Source of the DNA: Gnetum montanum
Lineage: Eukaryota > Streptophyta > Gnetopsida > Gnetales > Gnetaceae
DNA length: 64,000 nt
Reading direction: 5' to 3'
Assembly (NCBI GenBank): GCA_015680685.1
Contig: MNCI01004811.1
Coordinates: 3,472-67,471 of the forward strand
Position numbers and translations under genes: made by a program. The notes beneath the pieces are model-generated. The model made no database searches and had not been told where the DNA came from. It worked only from the letters and a program-made list of their open reading frames with translations. Shown here piece by piece: positions 10,540 to 20,418 of the stretch; the first letter of the stretch is position 1; the number at the start of each line of letters is the position of its first letter.

Positions 10540-11950
10540 GTCAACGGTATCAATAGAGGTGAGCATAGTTAAGGTTTCCATTGAAAAAAATGGGTGTTAA
10601 TGTGTGAATATGCATAAAAGCAATAGAAAATGCAAATGAAATGCTAAAAATGCAAGTAACAATGCTACAAATGCATAGAAAGAGAGCAAGAGAGAATGGA
10701 ACACCACCCCAAATGGGGTTGAGCATAGTTAACCTCAAAAGGGATAAGAAGGTATGTAGTGTATAAGATGTGTAGTGGACAATGTATTCATAGTCTTAGA
10801 GGTGTTTAGCTATGAATATTGAGGTTCTACTATGGTATCTGTGCTTGCTAGGTTGGCCACCATAGTGTGTAGTGGACTACAATGGTCTATGGTGTCTTGT
10901 GGTGAGCTATGGTGGTCTGTAACCTTGAAAAATGCTAACCTAAAATTTGTGAATGCCTTAACTTACCAAAATGAAAAATGTGCTTTAAAGTTTCCAACTT
11001 GATTCAAATTTTTCCAACCACTAAAACTTTGAAGATGGGGGTATTTATAGGGCTAGGTTTCTTGTGAAGTGTGGAGGGGCTACCACATGTCAATGGGATG
11101 GTTGGAACTATGCTATCAACCAATTATGCTTTCTACTAAAGCTAGAAATGTTATGCTCTACTGTACTTTGTTGGATTCTACCAAGCTAAGAGACTATGGA
11201 TACACTACCAACTACATGTGCATGTGTCAAAAAGATCATAATTTATTTAAAGAAATGTAACTTTAAAGACTATGCTTTGGGACTATGCTATCCACTATCT
11301 TTAGTTGGGTTAAGCATAGTTACAATTTGGGGATAGAAAGGGAGTACAAAAATGATTTATCTTGCTAACTATGCTTGTTAGATGTGAGTTGGAGTTGAGC
11401 TAAATGTTGGTGCTATGTTGTGGAGGTCTTTTGAGGATGTTCTAGTTGACTATGCTTGATTACACTCTGGATGGGGAGGAGCATAGTCCAACACTTGAGA
11501 AAATTTTGCAAAAATATGGTTGTGTGCTAACTACACTCTCCATGGGAGGTTGACTATGCTTCCAACTGAGGTCAGCTATAGTCCTACCACTTGTTAAAAC
11601 ATGTAAAATTGTCCTCTATTTGACTATGCTTGACTATGCTCTAGGTTGGTGGAGAGCATAGTTTTGACACATAGAAAATTTCTATAAAAATTGGACCTTC
11701 GTGTTGACAACTCTTGACTACACTCTAGGGTAGTGAAGAGTGTAGTCTCAACACTTAGAAAAATTTGTAGTAGGTAGCTTAACACTTAGAAAATTTTGCA
11801 AAAGTTTCCTTTGTGTTAACTACACTCTCTACTAAGTTGACTATGCCTTGGGATAGTTGAGAGCATAGTCCCAACAATTAGAAAAATTTGCATCGTGTTG
11901 ACACTTAGACAAATTTATAGCTAGGATGCTATAGTCCAAATTTAATAGTC
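10540..11950 (-). repeat. palindrome array in E4 LTR
   Basis: A long series of imperfect inverted repeats with arms GACTATGCTC and GAGCATAGTC, for example at 11447-11490, 11624-11665, 11709-11750 and 11840-11875, roughly every 90-110 bases. This is a third palindrome sequence, different from those of families A and B/C, in the same LTR context. The same GACTATGCT/AGCATAGTC arms recur at 17645-17690 and 37260-37500, around the 5' end of the antisense gene of this element. Confidence 0.7.
11042..11049 (-). promoter_or_regulatory. TATA box of E4 LTR
   Basis: TATAAATA on the minus strand, preceded by CCC, in the position seen in the other LTRs. Confidence 0.65.
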
Positions 11951-12139
11951 TTAGAGGAGTGGCTCGAGAGATTTTGACAAAGAATAGAAAAACTCCATAA
12001 ACTAACATCGCTCATTAGTACCTATTTAGATATCACTACACTATGCTCAAGAGTGTTGTGGATGGTGGTATGCTTAGAGTAAAAGGTGTAGGTAACTTGT
12101 TGGGAATAAAAGGGGAGATGGGGTGTAAAAAAGGTTTCA

Positions 12140-12899
12140 TGATGTAGGATGTGGAGTTTGCATGACTAATGGTGACCATGGCATTGAGGTGGCTTACCTC
12201 TAAAAATGCTAATTTCTTATAAAGTGCTCATGAGAGAGTCTATATGGATCTAGGGCCTAACCGATTGCAAAATTGCAATGCTACTAATTTGCTTAGAAAT
12301 GTGCCTTTTCACCTTTTCTCTTTTTTTTATTATTTTTTCCTTTCTTATTTTTCCTTTTTACTTATTTTTCTACTATGGGGTGAACCCTTTTTGGGTTATA
12401 TGCTTTGCTAAATGCTAACTCTGGATTGCTTTTCATTACGTGGACTATGTACCACTAGATGGACTTTGCTTTGGTGCTTATGAAACCATGTTGCATCTAT
12501 AGGATAGGTGTTTCCTTCCTAATATGACTTGTGTTACATCCACCTAGGCTTTGACCAGCCAATAGAGGTTCCCCATTAGACAACTTATGTTATGTCTACC
12601 TTGGGTTTTATGGTTTAACTTGAGAAAGTGCCATATAGTCACAATGTGTATGCATCATAGGGGTTCACAATCTTGACTATGTAGGGGAATGCAAGGGCAT
12701 GGAGACATAGGGATGGGTGTAGGTAGGCTATAATAAGGTAGTAGTGATATGCACTCTTGAGAGGCTTAGCTAGTCCAATCATGCATATTAGAGCAATGTG
12801 GTAACTTATTGTTGCGATGAGATGCATGTTTGCACAACCGTCTTAGGGCTTCACCTTGCAAACACAACTCCGAGAAGACAAGAAAAACACCAAATAAAA
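12140..12899 (-). other. E4 3' non-coding region, unassigned
   Basis: No gene recognised. Includes a T-rich low-complexity tract (about 12305-12370). Position between the E4 LTR and its 73-bp repeats makes it element 3' non-coding DNA. Confidence 0.45.
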
Positions 12900-13335
12900 A
12901 ATGCAAATAAAATGATAGGGGTGCTAATGTTGTAAATACTCGAAAGCATGTACTATTCACAAGTGTTCAAAAAGCCAAAAAAATATTAGGGGGTGATGAT
13001 GATGCAAGTGCTTCAAAGGCTGATGCAATGGAATGTGCTAAGTAGAAAAATGGTAGGGGATCATGATGTTGCAAGTGCTCTAAAGGTTGAATTGATGGAA
13101 AGTGCTCATAAAACTAGCAAAATTCCTAGGGGAAATGATACTGTAATTACTCCAAAGGTCTAAGTGCCAGCAAGTGCTTGAAAAACTAGCAAAATGGCAA
13201 GGGGGCCATGATGCTGCAAGTGCTCTAGAGGTCGAAGCGATAAAAAATTCTTGAAAAAATAGCAATGATAAAGGCTTAGAAGAAGTAGAAAAATGCATAG
13301 GGGTAATGATGCTAAAAATGCTCCTAAGGCTGTGA
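12900..13335 (-). repeat. tandem repeat, unit about 73 bp (E4)
   Basis: About six diverged units containing ATGATGCTGCAAGTGCTC followed by (A/T)AAGGT(C/T); starts near 12914, 12990, 13060, 13133, 13207 and 13302. Several units also contain AAAACTAGCAAAAT, the core word of the other minisatellites in these elements. No counterpart is obvious in E1 or E2. Confidence 0.75.
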
Positions 13336-13393
13336 TGGTTGTAGGCGCTTTATGCTGTGACTATAGTATCCCTACCTACATGGTGTAGAAAAG

Positions 13394-13440
13394 TGGGGGG
13401 GAGGTTGGTGGGGGGTGGGGGAGGGGGTGTTGGGGGTGCG
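13394..13440 (+). other. G-rich tract with quadruplex potential
   Basis: At least five runs of four or more G within 47 bases on the plus strand, separated by short T/A/GT loops. In E4 orientation this is a C tract, so it is not the polypurine tract. Quadruplex formation is inferred from composition. Confidence 0.7.
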
Positions 13441-13489
13441 GAAGAAAGGGAGGAGTTAGAGTTATTCTCACTTGATTACTTGTAGAACT

Positions 13490-13870
13490 ATGCATGACTA
13501 ATCACAAACCCAATTTAAGGTCTTGGTAGACTATAGCCCTACTAGTTTAAGATCCTAGCAGACCATGGTGTGCTAGTTTATAGTCCCAGTAGATTTCTCT
13601 ATTCCAATTTAATGTCATAGTAGATATATGCTTTGCTAGTTTAACATCATAGTAGATGAATGATATAGGTGCCAATTTAATGTCATAGTAGATAGATGCT
13701 TTGCTAGTTTAACATCATAGTAGACAAATGATATAGGTGCTAGTTTAATGTCATAGCAGATGAATACTTTGCTAGTTTAACATCATAGTGGATGAGCTAT
13801 TGTGCTAATTTGACATCATGACCCAACAATGAGTTGTACCAATTTATCGTTGTGGTGGATGAGTGCTTAA
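13490..13870 (-). repeat. minisatellite after integrase (E4)
   Basis: Minus strand: about 11 units of 30-35 bases with CTACTATGATGTTAAACTAG or CTACTATGACATTAAATTGG. In the middle a pair of unit types alternates to give a 65-bp higher-order period. It begins 30 bases past the pol stop, the same place as in E1 and E2. Some units still read YDVKLA in one frame, others have shifted. Confidence 0.85.
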
Positions 13871-13899
13871 CATGTTTCATTGATGTGTAGTGTTGAGTG

Positions 13900-16800
13900 C
13901 TAGGCATAGTACAACTTCAAGTATGAATGGTTCATTGGATTGGCAAACTCATTCCCATCTTAATCAGCAAGCTTGAATGCTCCATTATCATAGGCTTTAG
14001 TGATCATGAAAGCCCCTTCCTAGTTGGCTGAGAATTTATCTATGATTTTGCCAATGACATTAAGTACTAGGTCTCCATTCTTGATTAGGTGCTAGTGTTA
14101 GTTGTGATGATGTTTTTGCCTTTGCTTTTCTTTGTTCCAATCAATGCAATTAAACATTTTCACACACTCCTCCTCTATTGAGTTGAGGTCTACTATTCTC
14201 AACTCATTTTATTGAGCTTCATCAATGAAGTCCAAGTGGATCATCCAAAGCGATGGAACCTATAATTCAAGTGGAAAAAATGATTTAGACCTAAGAAAAG
14301 ACTGTCATTTGTCTTATTTGTTGCTATTTAGTGTGCTGTGTAGTAGGCTTGGCATGCATAGACTAGTTCTTCATAAGGTTGACGATGACTTTGTTAGTAG
14401 CCTTTGCTTGGCCATTTGCCTAAGGGTAGGATGGTGATGAAAGGGAATGATTGATGCCAAAGCACTCACAAAAGGCTTTAGTTTTGACGCTACTAAATTA
14501 TGGCCCATTATCAGTAATGATGGTCATAGGTAAGCCAAAACAGGTCATGATGTTATCAAGCACAAATTTGAAAACTTGTTATTATGTTATCTTCCTAATG
14601 GAAATAGCCTCAACCCACTTGGTGAAATACTTGGTTGTAGTTATTATGAAACTGTGCCTTGCAGAGGACTTAGGTGTTATGGATCCAATGATGTCTAAGC
14701 CCCAACATTGGAATGACCACATGATCTGCATTGTGTGTCGTTTAGTTAGTGGCATGCACATTAGGTTTCCATGCCATTGACACATGTTGCATGTTTTGAA
14801 CTTTAAGATGCAATCACACTCCATGTAAGACCAATAATAGCCTAATTTTATAATTTTTGTTGCCATTGCCTTCAGTGATATGTGACCTCCACATAGTCTC
14901 TCGTGAACTTGTTCAATGATTGTTTGTGCTTCATTGTTACTTATGTAGGTTAATAGTATGCCATCATAGGATCTATGACATAATGTGTTATCACCCATGA
15001 TGATGTACTACTATGAATTTTTATGTTCTATGTCCTTTTGGGTAGTAGTTAAATGTTGAAGAGGCTCATCCTATAGAAGGTATGCCTTGATGTTGTTGAA
15101 CCACTCTCCTATGTGCATTGTGATTACTATGGCTATGGATGCAACATCAGTGATTCGCATGATAGGCATAGTGCAATCTACCACTGAGGTGGGTAATGCA
15201 TGGAACATGTCAGGTGCGATGCTAAGGACTAATGTTGCTAATGCATTGGCTATGGCATTTTTATTCTAGGGAATATGTTGAACATCAGTTGTTGCAAAGT
15301 GTTGAAGCAAGTGCTTTGCTAGGTTACATAAGGTTGTAAATGTTGGGCCTTATAGGTGTAAACCTCTATCACCTATTTGATCACCTTAGATTGATATGTG
15401 TTGGATCCCTAGGTTGTGTGCTACAAGGATAGCTTGGAGGAGACCTTCATACTCCATCACGTTGTTAGTGTAACGGAATGCAAAATGATATGTGAAGGAT
15501 TGGATCTCCCTAGAGGGAAGCACAATAATGGTAGTGGCACTATCCCCTTGATAGGTTGAAGCTCCTCGAGATGTAGGAGTGCCTCATAGTTGTTAGGCAT
15601 TTGGCTAATGTTGTTAACATGCTCATTTGAAAACTTAGGATCTATGATTGCTTGATTGTGTATGGGTGAAGCTATGAGTTGTGCAGCTATAGCTTGATCT
15701 TTTGTTGAGGCTTGTACAACATAGTGTAGGTTAAACTCCACTGTTATTGCTTTCCTTCATGCTATATGATTACTTCTGTAGATGTTCATTGTGATTGCTG
15801 AAAGTACATTATTTTTTCCAATGATGTTAACTTAACTATAAAATAGGTAATGCCTCCACTTCTTGAGTGATAAGATTAAGGTGAGGTAGTGCTTTTTCAC
15901 ATCATATTATTTCATTTCATGGGATACTAATGTGTGGCTAAAGTAGTAACTAGGAGCTCTATGCCATCATCTCACTTTTGGCAAAGCAGGGAAGTGATGG
16001 ATGTCTTAGAAGTGGCAAGGTAGATGTAAAAAGGTTTATCTCCTTGCAAAGGATGAATAGTAGGTATTTGTGCTAGCTCTTGCTTAAGGTTGTCAAATTC
16101 TTGTTCACATTGAGCTATCTAGTTGAAGTGGACTCCTTTCTTGAGTAGATGTTGCATTGGCTATAACTTGATAGTTAACTATGTGATAAACACGTGTATG
16201 AATTGCAATCTATCTTGCAACCCTCATAGCTCATTATGGTTGGCCAGAGGTGCTAAGTTGGTTATGGATTTAACCTTGTTGGTGTCTATGAATATCCATG
16301 CTTTAGATACTACAAAACCAAGCATATAATCCATTTTGATGCCAAAAACACACTTCTTGGTGTTCAAGCTAAGATTGTATTTTAATCAACATTTAAACAC
16401 TAGGTTTAGATCATCTGCATGATTGTGGATCACTTTGGACTTGATGGCGATGTCATCAATGTAGTCATTGAGCAAGCTTAGCATGTAATTAGTAAAGATA
16501 TATGTCATTGCACATTGATATGTTGCTCCTACATTCTTGAGTCCAAAAGGCACCAAGGTATAGCAAAACATACCCCAGGGGATCATGAAGGTTGTACTAA
16601 GTTGGTGCTTAGGGTTGATCCTAATCTAGTTGTAGCTTGAGAACCCATCTATAAAGGATTACAAGGAATGTCCAATCATTGTATCAATCAGCTGATATGT
16701 ATTGGACAATGGGAAGTTGTCCTTGATGATAACCTTTTTTAGGTTTCAAAAGTTTATAAAAATGCATATACTTCCATTTTTGTTAGGCACAACTATGACG

Positions 16801-17328
16801 TTGGAGACCTAATCTACATAGTCAATAGCCCAAATGAAACCAACTTTGTTAAAGCTTGGTAATTTCATCATAGATGACCAATGCCACCTCAGAGAAAACC
16901 TTACATGCTTTCTATTTGGCTAGTTTAATGCAAAGATTGAGAATGATATTGTGTTGGATTGGCCAAAGATCTAGGCTTTGCATGTCCTTGTATGACCATG
17001 CAAATGCCTTGATGTTATCACTAAGAATCTTAGCAATTTCTTGGGCATATTAGGGCTCTAACAAAAGGATTAACTTTAATGTTTTTGCCTCACTATTAGG
17101 TGTAACCATAGGGATCTCAACAAGGGAATACTCTATGATGTCCCTTGCCTCTAAATTGAGAGCATTGACTAGATGGTCATGCTTGTCTAGTGGTGTCTCT
17201 ACAAATGCTATGTACTTGACATAGGTTGTAGGCTTAAGGTTTAGGAAATATAGGTCATTGCATCGCTTGATATTGCCATGAGGTCCCATGAGGACTAAAG
17301 GTGAGAAAAGCTACTCATGCATAGCCAT
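13900..17328 (-). pseudogene. pol polyprotein of E4, broken
   Basis: Minus strand, ATG at 17328 to stop at 13900, about 1143 codons long, against 1157 in E2. Order: N-terminal segment (FSPLVLMGP, then LNLEARDIIEYSLVEIPM, 17050-17289), RT with intact YIDD (16386-16586), RNase H (about 15740-16130), second RNase H (about 15040-15620), integrase (14998-13900) with zinc finger GGHISLK...CNMCQ, WGLDIIGS and TDNGP. The third catalytic position reads GQAKAT, so Glu is replaced by Lys. The end NPMNHSYLKLYYA matches E1/E2. Numerous stops. Nine bases before the ATG is an acceptor-like TTTTATAG (see separate entry). Confidence 0.85.
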
Positions 17329-17852
17329 GCTGTGTTCCTATAAAACAAACTATCAAAACCTCAAGGGGCATCTATCTTAACAAAGTTAACATGCACAAAT
17401 GAATAAAAAGAAGTTATGATGAAAATTTTACCTAAGTATGCATATGGGCTATTAAGGAAGGTAGGCATGTGTGTGTTGGTTTTAGGCCTTGGTAGGTCAT
17501 GCATGCTAGTTTTCGGTCTTGGTAGATCATGCATGCTAGTTTTAGGTCTTAGTAGATTATGAAGGGAAGGCTGGTCATGTTTGGAAAGTGAAATTGGCTT
17601 TGGTGTTCATTGGGTGAGTAAAAGCTGAAAATTTTAGCTAATTGTGGGTGACTATGCTCTCACCTAACTACACTCTCATCCAAAAGTTAAAAATTTTGGC
17701 TAAGTGTGGGGCATGGTATTAGGTTGATGCATTATTAAATGATCTGAGGAGGGTATATAGGCATGTTTTACCATGGTTAAGTTGTTATTTTATTCTCCTC
17801 AAATGCAAGATCCCAAGTGTAGTCATGCTATTATTGTTTCATGCTACCAGTG
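17329..17852 (-). other. E4 pre-pol region with splice-acceptor-like site
   Basis: Reading the minus strand, TTTTGATAGTTTGTTTTATAG ends at 17338, nine bases before the conserved ATGGCTA start of pol; E2 and E3 have a comparable site. Further upstream are three units of about 35 bases with CCTAAAACTAGCATGCATGA (17475-17565), the AAACTAGCA core again. Palindrome arms GACTATGCTCT and ACTACACTCTCA lie at 17647-17685. Ends at the E2 insertion; 17848-17852 (CAGTG) is the left copy of the target duplication. Confidence 0.65.
17848..17852. repeat. target-site duplication of E2, left copy
   Basis: CAGTG next to the 5' LTR; GAGTG follows the 3' LTR at 36176-36180. Four of five bases match, as expected for an old insertion of a Ty3/gypsy element, which makes 5-bp duplications. 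Confidence 0.75.
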
Positions 17853-18132
17853 TGAAACACCTTAAAAAAATGTGGGGTCATCCTGGCTTCACCAGGCTCT
17901 TGCAGTCTGCACAGCACCATGGCAACCCATTAGGAGAAGAACGTTCTAAGTCCAGGATGGCTAGTTCGGTAAATTTTCTACTTTAGGCATAGACGGGTTC
18001 CGTACCAACCCAACCACCCAGCAAAGTAGTCTGAACAGTCGGTAGCTTGCTCAGAAGTGGTGTACAGAATCGGCAGTAGTATCCTAGGTGCACAAGAAAA
18101 GTAGTTTGGCCAGTTTTCTAAGTCACAAATCC

Positions 18133-18515
18133 TGCCACGCTATGCTACGATATGTAGCATAGCAAGCTTTAGAAAACAATGGTGGAATGAGATGTTACAC
18201 TATGCGATGACATATAGTGTAGCATAGCAACAACTTCACTACTCACTCCCTCACCCAATCCCGAGTTCTACAATGATGTATCTTTTTTTCAGGAAGTGAC
18301 GGACCATGTCTGTTGCTATGCTATGCTGAGCTACATGGCATAGCGAGGCATAACAATCCTACAGAAAGGGACAGAAGGCAGTTCGGAAGGTAAAATTAGC
18401 AAAGTTTGCAAAACTTGCATTATGGTAGAATAGGTTAAGAAGCAGCAAAACTATTGCGATTAAGGCCAGCCACTATGCTATGCTACACTATGCAGCATAG
18501 CATCGTGTAGCAAGT
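18133..18515 (+). repeat. palindrome array in U3 of E2 5' LTR
   Basis: Four imperfect palindromes of the GCTATGCTAC...GTAGCATAGC type at about 18137-18172, 18203-18230, 18311-18355 and 18469-18515. The 3' LTR retains the first three (34769, 34836, 34930) and has lost most of the fourth through a deletion near 35090. Confidence 0.8.
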
Positions 18516-18816
18516 ATGTGACGTACGACAAGATACGCGACAATGGTGCTACACCACGCCAAGTAAGCCACGTCACAAAGCACAACACGGCATGTAGGCG
18601 GCCATGTGACATCAATGCACTCCACCCAATCAGACCATTGGCACACGTCCCTAGGAGCTAACAATGCAATTGTGACATAGTAGGATTGTAGTTATTGCTT
18701 GCATCACAACGGTCTTGCAAGCTCAATGGTTACAAGAAGATCAAGTAATGCTAGTAAGTTAGCACAAGTCTACGGCACATAGTATTCAAACAGTCACCTT
18801 TGCTTACCTTTAGCCC

Positions 18817-18824
18817 TATAAATA
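18817..18824 (+). promoter_or_regulatory. TATA box of E2 5' LTR
   Basis: TATAAATA preceded by GCCC, repeated at 35418-35425 in the 3' LTR. Likely start of the genomic transcript some 30 bases downstream. Confidence 0.75.
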
Positions 18825-19598
18825 GCCCATCAAATAGCACATAAAAGGGTCCAAAAGAAAAAAGGGAAATCTCCTTGGTTAAAAAAAAGAAAAGGATACC
18901 TGCAATCTCCCAAAAAAGGAAAGAAAAAAAAAATCCAGCCATCTGTAAAAGGAACCTCTCTCGGCTAGCATAAAGCTCGGGTCTTCGTTCTACCACCTTG
19001 GTAGGATCCTACCTGCATTGTATATACATGAAGTCTATTCCAAAGTGCATAGCTATTCTTTTTTCTCGGCATGCCTTGGTTACCCTTGGGACTTCTGCAC
19101 TCCATCATGCTATGCAGCCGATTGTATTCCCCCTAACTGGACAGATTTGTAGATCTAAAGCTGTGCATGTTTCTAACTGTATCTTATGTTACCTCTTATT
19201 TACTGTTTGGCTTTCTTGTATTATTTTCTATTTTATTTACCTTCAAGCATCATCTCATATCATTGCTACACTTACGTTTCTCGTGTTCAGCATTACTTTC
19301 GCATTACCCTCATATCTCTATTTTATTCACTATTTCACATTATTGTTGCATTTTTTTAGTCCCTTTATTTTCTTGCTGTATCTACTCGTAAGTACCATCC
19401 CATAACTCATACATTTTATATTGCAAAAGGCTATATTGATGTAGATGTAAGTCCCTATCTGATCAACTAGATCATTCAGGGCACCCCATGTTTGCACACA
19501 CCCAACACTACCCTCCTGCGGGCACAGGGTTGGAACTATTGTGTTAGCCGACCTTGGTGTTCTTCCAGCCACTGATATTTTTGGTCGCTATAATTTTT

Positions 19599-19617
19599 TG
19601 GTGCTAGAAGGAGGCCC
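19599..19617 (+). promoter_or_regulatory. primer-binding site of E2
   Basis: TGGTGCTAGAAGGAGGCCC begins six bases after the LTR. TGG pairs with the CCA end of a tRNA. The same site occurs in E3 (47856) and, with one G lost, in E5 (61610). I cannot name the tRNA with confidence. Confidence 0.8.
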
Positions 19618-19721
19618 TTTTAGTGCATTTGCCACATGTCATGGTAGTTTTTTGAGCCTTCTATGCCTTGATACACATGAGCGTAGACGTGACACCCTCT
19701 TGCAGTTGTTTGCATTCTATG

Positions 19722-20345
19722 CAGTGCAGACTGGTCGCCCCGACGGGTCCTCCCGAGCCCTACAAAACACAAGGCCTTCGATCGCTGGTTAAATATCTCA
19801 TTTTATGGTTTTCTTGCATGTGTATTGCACCCTGCCCCATGTGGTGTAGATTGGTAACCTGAACGGTCCCTCTGGGACCCTACGAGACATAAAGCCTGCT
19901 TGATTGCTAGTTAATTTGCCCATCCTACGATTGTCTTCCCTGCGTTTTGTACCTCATTTCATGTGGTATAGACCAGTCGTCTCGATGGTCCCTCTGGGAT
20001 CCTACGAGACACAAAACTTACTTGGTCGCTAGTTAATTTTCTCATCTTACTGTAGTCTCGTATGCCTTCCACACCCCAACTTGCATTAGTGTAGACTCGA
20101 CACCCTTTGTGGTTGTTTGTGCATCGTGCAGTGTAGATCGATCACCTCGACGGTTCCTCTGGAACCCTATGAGAAAATAAGCCTTCTAATGGTGATTTAA
20201 CTTGCTTCTTCTACAGTAGTCCCACATGTGCCCTGCACCCTAGCCAGCAAAGGAAAAAACGTGACACCCTTTGAGGTTGTTTCCGTCTTGTGTGGTGCAG
20301 GTCGGTAACCTCGATGGTCCCTCTGGGATCCTACAAGACGAAAAA
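19722..20345 (+). repeat. five-fold repeat in the E2 leader
   Basis: Units near 19722, 19838, 19967, 20126 and 20289 (spacing about 115-165). Each has GTGTAGATNGGT, then a small hairpin GGTCCCTCTGGGACC, then TACGAGAC and AAAGCCT. One unit is present in the leaders of E3 (about 47988-48030) and E5 (61711-61780). Position between primer site and gag fits an RNA packaging or dimerisation signal; that role is inferred. Confidence 0.75.
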
Positions 20346-20418
20346 CCACCTATTGTCATTTTTTTAAATCCTTCTATTCTTTTGCATTTTCTAGCATTTT
20401 TGCATAATCATTTTCTTG

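Larger units (their letters stand above)
10355..12139 (-). repeat. 3' LTR of E4 (family D)
   Basis: On the minus strand it starts TGAAACC at 12139 and ends CGCTATA at 10355. Support: the U5 block shared by all Tat-like LTRs (10453-10491), the terminal stretch GTTCTAGCCACTGATG just before the end, which matches E2 and E3, and a TATA box at 11042-11049. Length 1785, close to the 1740 and 1687 of E2. The start is less certain than the end because I see no clean polypurine tract next to it. Confidence 0.75.
10355..17852 (-). mobile_element. E4: Tat-like LTR retrotransposon, distal half (pol and 3' LTR)
   Basis: Minus-strand element. This half holds the pol start (17328), RT, both RNase H domains, integrase (to 13900), minisatellite, 73-bp repeats and 3' LTR (12139-10355). 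It stops at 17852, where E2 begins; its gag, protease and antisense gene resume at 36181-45584 on the other side of E2. The halves are complementary without overlap and the junction carries the E2 target duplication, so they are one element. Confidence 0.85.
17853..19592 (+). repeat. 5' LTR of E2 (family B)
   Basis: 1740 bases, TGAAACACC to GGTCGCTATA (the final CA has become TA; the 3' copy ends GCTACA). Contains palindromes (18133-18515), a TATA box (18817-18824) and the U5 block (19448-19485). An internal A-rich stretch lies at 18850-18935. Hydrophobic open frames within it (18998-19405) are not supported as genes. Confidence 0.93.

Noticed and set aside
18998-19405. Hydrophobic open frame inside the E2 LTR (also 35598-35942) as a gene
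   Set aside because: Both copies are LTR sequence around and after the TATA box; T-rich and shifted between the two copies.
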